Shown one piece after another: positions 58,964 to 64,000 of a DNA stretch of 64,000 nucleotides. The position numbers and the translations under genes were made by a program. The notes under the pieces were generated by a model. The model did no database searches. It saw only the letters and a list, made by a program, of their open reading frames with translations, and was not told the DNA's origin. Positions within the stretch are counted from its first letter, which is position 1, and each line of letters opens with the position of its first letter. The stretch is from Lachnospiraceae bacterium (GTDB lineage Bacteria > Bacillota > Clostridia > Lachnospirales > Lachnospiraceae), in assembly GCA_022845955.1 (NCBI GenBank), contig AP025576.1, positions 496,001 to 560,000 of the forward strand, given 5' to 3'.

Positions 58964-60376
58964 ATGAAACGAGCAATTTTACTCCGGTTCGTAGCGATAC
59001 TCATGCTGGCCCTTGCGGTCAGCAGTGTTTTTTCCTACTATTTTATAGGAAAGAACATGCTGAAAAATAACAGGGAGTCCATGATTAATACGATCCATGT
59101 GGTGGATTATTCCCTGGATTATGAAGGCGATCTGCAGGAGCAGCTCAGCAGTCTGCATAAAGCCACCATGGACGAGGAATCCCGGATTACGATTATCAGC
59201 GAAGACGGGACAGTGGTGGCGGATAATGAAATAGAACAGGTGGGAAAACTGGAAAATCATCTGGAACGGGAAGAGGTGAAGGAAGCCCTGGCAACCGGAT
59301 CCGGCTTCGCAGCCAGGAATTCCGAGAGCCTGGGGCGCAGCCTGCTCTATGTGGCGGTGCATTCCGTAAAAGGCCCCTATGTGATCCGGATGTCGGTACC
59401 GTATACGAATATGCTGGATTATATGATTCTGATTTTTCCGCTCCTGCTTCTGGGTACCGGGATTGCTTTTGCCATGAGCGTTGTAATTGCCATACGGTTT
59501 ACCAATACCATTACCACCCCCCTGAATGAAATTTCCAGGGAAATGGTGAAGGTGCGGGGAGAAAACCCCAGCTTTACCTTCCGGCAGTATAAATATAAGG
59601 AATTAAATGTGATATCCCAGACTACAATGAAAATGGCGGCGGAGATCCGCGAGCATATGGATCAGCTGGAAAAGGAAAAACGCATCCGCCAGGAATTTTT
59701 CAGCAACGCTTCCCATGAACTGAAAACACCCATTACCTCCGTCAAAGGATATGCGGAGCTGCTGGATCAGGGATTTGTGAAGGATGAGGCTACAAAAAAA
59801 GATTTTATTGCCCGTATCCTGAAGGAAACGGACAATATGACCAACCTTATCAACGATATCCTCATGATATCCCGCCTGGAAGCCAAGGAGGCCGAGGTGA
59901 CCTATTCCATGGTGCGCATCGCCCCTCTGCTGACGGAAATCTTTGAATCCGCGGAACCTATTGCTGCGGAATATCAGGTTGCGCTTCATAAAGAATGCGA
60001 GCCTCTCACCATAGAAGCCAGCGCCAAACAGCTGCGGGAGCTGATAATGAACCTGGTGAGCAACGGTATCAAATACAATCACCCCGGCGGAAATGTATGG
60101 GTAGAGATTTCTTCGGAGGGCGCTGACATGTGCATCCGCGTGAAGGACGACGGCTGCGGTATCAGCAAAGAGGATCAGGAGCGTATTTTCGAACGCTTTT
60201 ACCGGGTGGATAAGGGACGCAGCAAAAAGATGGGCGGAACCGGCCTGGGCTTATCCATTGTGAAGCATATTGTGGAGTTCTACGGAGGCCATATCGGGCT
60301 GGCGAGCACTCCGGGAAAGGGTAGCTGCTTTACCGTAACAATTCCTTTTTCAGCGGAAAATAAGGCGAAAAGTTGA
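58964..60376 (+). CDS. HAMP-containing sensor histidine kinase, PhoR-type
   Basis: 470 residues: membrane segment near residue 7-27, extracellular sensor about residues 28-145, second membrane segment about 150-175 (ILIFPLLLLGTGIAFAMSVVIAI), HAMP, His in FFSNASHELKTPITSVKG, N-box LIMNLVSNGIKYNH, G-box DDGCGIS, and GTGLGLSIVKHIVEF. It starts 2 bp after the regulator. A PhoR-type role is inferred from neighbours. Confidence 0.9.
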   Translation: MKRAILLRFVAILMLALAVSSVFSYYFIGKNMLKNNRESMINTIHVVDYSLDYEGDLQEQLSSLHKATMDEESRITIISEDGTVVADNEIEQVGKLENHLEREEVKEALATGSGFAARNSESLGRSLLYVAVHSVKGPYVIRMSVPYTNMLDYMILIFPLLLLGTGIAFAMSVVIAIRFTNTITTPLNEISREMVKVRGENPSFTFRQYKYKELNVISQTTMKMAAEIREHMDQLEKEKRIRQEFFSNASHELKTPITSVKGYAELLDQGFVKDEATKKDFIARILKETDNMTNLINDILMISRLEAKEAEVTYSMVRIAPLLTEIFESAEPIAAEYQVALHKECEPLTIEASAKQLRELIMNLVSNGIKYNHPGGNVWVEISSEGADMCIRVKDDGCGISKEDQERIFERFYRVDKGRSKKMGGTGLGLSIVKHIVEFYGGHIGLASTPGKGSCFTVTIPFSAENKAKS

Positions 60377-60401
60377 CAACTGCGCGTCTTTGCGGTAAAC
60401 T
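60373..60401 (+). promoter_or_regulatory. Promoter of the DUF6465 gene
   Basis: TTGACA (60373-60378) overlaps the kinase stop; 17-bp spacer; TAAACT (60396-60401). Confidence 0.6.
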
Positions 60402-60479
60402 GAATTCTATATTCAGGTATATTACTGCTTTGTGTGTTGTGCTTGGACGAAGTACCTGGGTCTAAAGGAGGAGAAAATT

Positions 60480-61016
60480 ATGGCAGAAATGAAGAAAAAC
60501 GAAGCGAAGGAAACTGTGAAACCCGTTGAAAAAATTACTGCGAAAGCTGATGCACTGAAAATCGAAACCAAAGAGCCTGAAAAAACACCAGCAGTAAAAG
60601 CCGCTGTAAAAGAACCCGCAGAAAAGAAGGCACCTGCCAAAAAGGAGCCTGTTAAAAAAGAAACCGTAAAGAAAGCGCCTGTGAAGAAGGCACCTGCCAA
60701 AAAAACGGCTGAAAAGCCTGCAGCAGAAAAGACTGCAGCCGCCGCGAAACCTGCCGCCAAAAAAGCGCCTGTTAAGAAAGCGGCAGCTAAAACAGAGACG
60801 ATGGAAACTATCGCATCCAAGGAAGTTGTTACCGTACAGTTTGCCGGTAAATCCTATTCCACAGAGGGTCTTGTCAAGATCGCAAAGGATGTTTGGAAAT
60901 ATGATTTGGGCAGGGAGGAAGCTGATTTCAGGGAAGTTGAGCTTTATGTAAAACCGGAAGAAAGCAGTGTATACTATGTGATTAACGGGGATGTGACAGG
61001 AAGTTTTGCTATCTGA
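60480..61016 (+). CDS. DUF6465 protein with histone-H1-like tail
   Basis: 178 residues. Residues 1-110 are Lys/Ala/Pro/Glu-rich with repeated KKAPxKK and PAKK motifs, as in histone H1 or bacterial HU-like nucleoid proteins. The last 65 residues (VTVQFAGKSYSTEGLVKIAKDVWKYDLGREEADFREVELYVKPEESSVYYVINGDVTGSF) are a small globular domain of the DUF6465 type. It may bind nucleic acid through the tail. The ATG at 60480 follows AAAGGAGGAGAAA, the strongest start signal nearby; the longer frame has none. Confidence 0.8.
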   Translation: MAEMKKNEAKETVKPVEKITAKADALKIETKEPEKTPAVKAAVKEPAEKKAPAKKEPVKKETVKKAPVKKAPAKKTAEKPAAEKTAAAAKPAAKKAPVKKAAAKTETMETIASKEVVTVQFAGKSYSTEGLVKIAKDVWKYDLGREEADFREVELYVKPEESSVYYVINGDVTGSFAI

Positions 61017-61061
61017 CAGAAACCCGCAGGCCTGCAATAAAAATACATAGTTAGATTTCAT

Positions 61062-61088
61062 GTAACTGTTCCGTACCTTCACAGTTAC
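61062..61088. repeat. Dispersed palindromic repeat, copy B
   Basis: Same 27-bp structure as copy A (16477) with one substitution in the centre: GTAACTGT then TCCGTACCTTC then ACAGTTAC. It lies between the DUF6465 stop and its terminator. Confidence 0.8.
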
Positions 61089-61116
61089 GAATTCATACAA
61101 CTACACGTCATTTATA

Positions 61117-61194
61117 CGCCGTATCCCCTGAAAGGCGGATTCCGATTCCGGTTTATCCAGCTTTTCAGTTTCACAAGGATACGGCGTTTCTTTT
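61117..61194 (+). terminator. Terminator after the DUF6465 gene
   Basis: CGCCGTATCC (61117-61126) pairs with GGATACGGCG (61177-61186), with CTGAAA/TTTCAG inside, then TTTCTTTT. The rest of the 370-bp gap up to hrcA holds the repeat, this terminator, the heat-shock promoter and CIRCE. Confidence 0.8.
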
Positions 61195-61294
61195 GCCGGA
61201 AGGAAGGCTGCTGCTGAACCGGAGGGCCTTTGTTTTCATCCGTTTTTCTTAAGATTCTTCACAATTTTTTCATTAATTTATTTCTAAAAACGAG

Positions 61295-61364
61295 TTGACA
61301 ACGTATAGGAGAAGTGATAATGTATGTTCAGAAGGTGTTAGCACTCCTGAAGGTTGAGTGCTAA
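61295..61364 (+). promoter_or_regulatory. Heat-shock promoter with CIRCE operator
   Basis: TTGACA (61295-61300) and GATAAT (61316-61321, slightly short 15-bp spacer) precede a perfect CIRCE element: TTAGCACTC (61338-61346), nine bases, GAGTGCTAA (61356-61364). CIRCE is the HrcA-binding site, so the operon represses itself until heat shock. Confidence 0.97.
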
Positions 61365-61386
61365 CAACCCGAAATGAGGTGAGGTA

Positions 61387-62421
61387 ATGCAGCACGAACT
61401 GGATGAACGCAAAATGAAAATTCTGCAGGCAATCATCCGTAACTATCTGGAGACAGGAGAACCGGTAGGGAGCAGGACGATTTCCAAATACACGGATTTG
61501 AACTTAAGTTCAGCCACGATTCGTAATGAGATGGCAGACCTGGAAGAACAGGGATACATCCTCCAGCCCCACACCTCCGCAGGCCGGATTCCTTCCGATA
61601 AAGGCTACCGGCTTTATGTTGACAGCATGCTGGCAGAAAAGGATCGGGAAGTGACGGAATTAAGAGAGCTTCTCGTGGAGAAAGAAGATAAGATGGACCA
61701 TCTTCTCCGGCAGGTTGCAAAGGTTCTCGCAGTGAATACTAACTATGCGGCAATGATTTCATCGCCGCTTTATCATGGGAATAAGCTTAAGTTCATCCAG
61801 TTATCCAAGGTGGATGAACACCAGGTATTGGCGGTTATCGTGGTGGAAGGCAATATGATTAAGAACACCATGCTCCATGTGGACGAAGCGCCCGACCAGG
61901 AAACCATATTAAAATTAAATATCCTGCTGAATACCCACCTGAACGGGAAGAGCCTGGATGAGATTAATCTGGCGATGATAGCCAACCTGAAGCAGCAGGC
62001 AGGCATTCACAGCGATATGGTGGGCGAAATCATCGATGCGGTGGCGGAAGCCATACAGGCGGATGAGGATCTGGAGATTTATACGAGCGGCACCAATAAT
62101 ATCCTGAAATATCCGGAGCTTGCGGATAAGGAACTGGCAGGACAGCTTATTACCACTTTTGAAGAAAAACAGGCATTAAACCAAATCGTTCAGGAAACAC
62201 TGGCTGATGAGAACAGTACGGGCATTCAGGTATATATCGGTAACGAAACACCGGTACAGACAATGAAGGACTGCAGCATAGTAACAGCCACCTACGAGCT
62301 GGGCGAAGGAATGAAAGGAACCGTCGGCATCATCGGGCCCAAACGTATGGATTACGACAAGGTTGTGGGAATCCTGAAGAATCTGATGACACAGCTGGAT
62401 ACGTTATATAAGAAAAAATAG
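61387..62421 (+). CDS. hrcA: Heat-inducible transcription repressor HrcA
   Basis: 344 residues. N-terminal winged helix (ILQAIIRNYLETGEPVGSRTISKY and LSSATIRNEMADLEEQGYI), then PHTSAGRIPSDKGYRLYVD and the C-terminal inserted dimerising domain. It binds CIRCE just upstream and needs GroEL for folding. GAGGTGAGG precedes the ATG. First gene of the hrcA-grpE-dnaK operon. Confidence 0.97.
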   Translation: MQHELDERKMKILQAIIRNYLETGEPVGSRTISKYTDLNLSSATIRNEMADLEEQGYILQPHTSAGRIPSDKGYRLYVDSMLAEKDREVTELRELLVEKEDKMDHLLRQVAKVLAVNTNYAAMISSPLYHGNKLKFIQLSKVDEHQVLAVIVVEGNMIKNTMLHVDEAPDQETILKLNILLNTHLNGKSLDEINLAMIANLKQQAGIHSDMVGEIIDAVAEAIQADEDLEIYTSGTNNILKYPELADKELAGQLITTFEEKQALNQIVQETLADENSTGIQVYIGNETPVQTMKDCSIVTATYELGEGMKGTVGIIGPKRMDYDKVVGILKNLMTQLDTLYKKK

Positions 62422-62447
62422 ATAACTGTGAACTACCGGACAGTTAC
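62422..62447. repeat. Dispersed palindromic repeat, variant copy C
   Basis: In reverse orientation it reads GTAACTGT-CCGGTAGTTC-ACAGTTA, a 26-bp variant of copies A and B. It lies directly after the hrcA stop and before the GrpE start. Confidence 0.65.
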
Positions 62448-62491
62448 AAAAATAGAAAGTGTCAGATACACAGAATGGAGTGAAGCAGAAG

Positions 62492-63211
62492 ATGGAAAAT
62501 AAAGATAACCGGAACCTGGAGGAAGAGATGGATACTGCTTCTGAGGCGAAGGCAGGAGAAGAAACAGCACAGGGGGCTTGCAAAACAGCGGATGCCGATC
62601 CGGCTGCGGACGCGGATAACGGCGTGGATTCTGCCGGAGAATGTGAAGCATGCAGCAGTGAGGAAGCGGACGGAGGGGAAGAAAGTTCCCCGGAAGATGA
62701 TTCCGCACAGGATGACAGCCCGGCAGCTGAAAAAGAAGGCTTTTTTAAGAAAAAGAAAAAAGATAAAAAGGAAGAAGCTTTTAAGGCCAAAATTGATGAA
62801 CTGGAAGACAGGGTAAAACGTCAGATGGCCGAATTTGAGAATTTCCGTAAGCGTACGGATAAAGAAAAGTCAGCAATGTTCGAAACCGGAGCAAAAAGCG
62901 TGATTGAAAAAATCCTCCCGGTGGTCGACAACTTTGAAAGAGGTTTGGCGGCCGTACCCGAAGATGAGAAGGGATCCGCTTTCGTGGAAGGTATGAACAA
63001 GGTATATAAACAGCTGATGACCGAACTGGATAATATGGGGGTTAAGCCCATTGAAGCGGCCGGTCAGGAATTCGACCCTAATTTCCATAATGCGGTCATG
63101 CATGTGGAGGATGAGGCGTACGGTGAGAATATTGTGGCCGAGGAATTCCAGAAGGGTTATACCTATCACGATACTGTGGTAAGACACAGTATGGTTAAAG
63201 TGGCAAATTAA
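62492..63211 (+). CDS. grpE: Nucleotide exchange factor GrpE
   Basis: 239 residues. An unusually long acidic N terminus of about 90 residues (EEEMDTASEAKAGEETAQG...) precedes the coiled coil (EAFKAKIDELEDRVKRQMAEFENFRKRTDKEK) and GrpE C domain (GVKPIEAAGQEFDPNFHNAV and YTYHDTVVRHSMVKV). It releases ADP from DnaK. The ATG with GGAG upstream is preferred to a GTG 11 codons earlier. Confidence 0.95.
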   Translation: MENKDNRNLEEEMDTASEAKAGEETAQGACKTADADPAADADNGVDSAGECEACSSEEADGGEESSPEDDSAQDDSPAAEKEGFFKKKKKDKKEEAFKAKIDELEDRVKRQMAEFENFRKRTDKEKSAMFETGAKSVIEKILPVVDNFERGLAAVPEDEKGSAFVEGMNKVYKQLMTELDNMGVKPIEAAGQEFDPNFHNAVMHVEDEAYGENIVAEEFQKGYTYHDTVVRHSMVKVAN

Positions 63212-63239
63212 GTATTTCAGGCGCAGCCTGATGAAATAG

Positions 63240-64000
<761 letters not shown>

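Overview
The window is 64 kb of a low-to-mid GC Firmicutes chromosome. The best match is a gut Lachnospiraceae of the Eisenbergiella/Hungatella type; genus is uncertain. Evidence: CIRCE-controlled hrcA-grpE-dnaK, several CUT1 sugar ABC systems of the LplB/YtcP type paired with YesM/YesN two-component regulators, many glycoside hydrolases, strong AGGAGG ribosome binding sites, and a C-terminal DUF6465 protein of the kind seen in Lachnospiraceae. No rRNA, tRNA, CRISPR array, phage or transposase gene was found.

Layout. 1-5.4 kb: a partial LysR regulator divergent from a MATE exporter, a GH95 fucosidase-like enzyme and an HD-domain protein. 5.4-13.9 kb: sugar locus 1, a membrane-bound AraC regulator divergent from a binding protein, two permeases and a zinc-type uroporphyrinogen-decarboxylase-family protein, followed by a double GNAT. 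14-23.6 kb: sugar locus 2 on the minus strand (YesM, YesN, binding protein, two permeases, GH42-like hydrolase). 23.7-32.8 kb: a CNNM/HlyC transporter behind a leader RNA with its own terminator, a GH51 arabinofuranosidase, then a MarR-controlled heterodimeric ABC exporter and a cytidylate-kinase-like protein. 32.9-34.7 kb: three odd small genes (a miniature AlbA_2 protein, an HPr-like protein without the phosphorylated histidine, an internally shortened AAA/PD-(D/E)XK protein). 34.7-44.4 kb: sugar locus 3 (YesM/YesN divergent from permeases, binding protein and a GH2 enzyme). 44.5-54.9 kb: housekeeping and envelope genes (tcdA, an MBOAT/DHHW acyltransferase pair with a flippase, a DUF3048 lipoprotein, cobS, an aminotransferase, a patatin, uppP). 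55-60.4 kb: a LytTR/DUF3021 pair, then a Na/Pi cotransporter with a PhoP/PhoR-type two-component system behind a probable Pho box. 60.4-64 kb: a histone-H1-like DUF6465 protein and the hrcA-grpE-dnaK heat-shock operon, cut by the window end.

How it works together. Three separate sugar-import loci each pair a sensor/regulator with a binding protein and two permeases, but none encodes the ATPase, so they probably share one encoded elsewhere. In loci 1 and 2, perfect hairpins follow the binding-protein gene, which fits making more binding protein than permease. Locus 2 and 3 hydrolases should act on the imported sugars.

The least explained elements are a dispersed palindromic repeat (three simple copies plus one composite 170-bp element in the phosphate-transporter leader), the unassigned leader RNA at 23.77-24.03 kb, the LytTR/DUF3021 pair, and the cluster of shortened genes at 33-34.6 kb.
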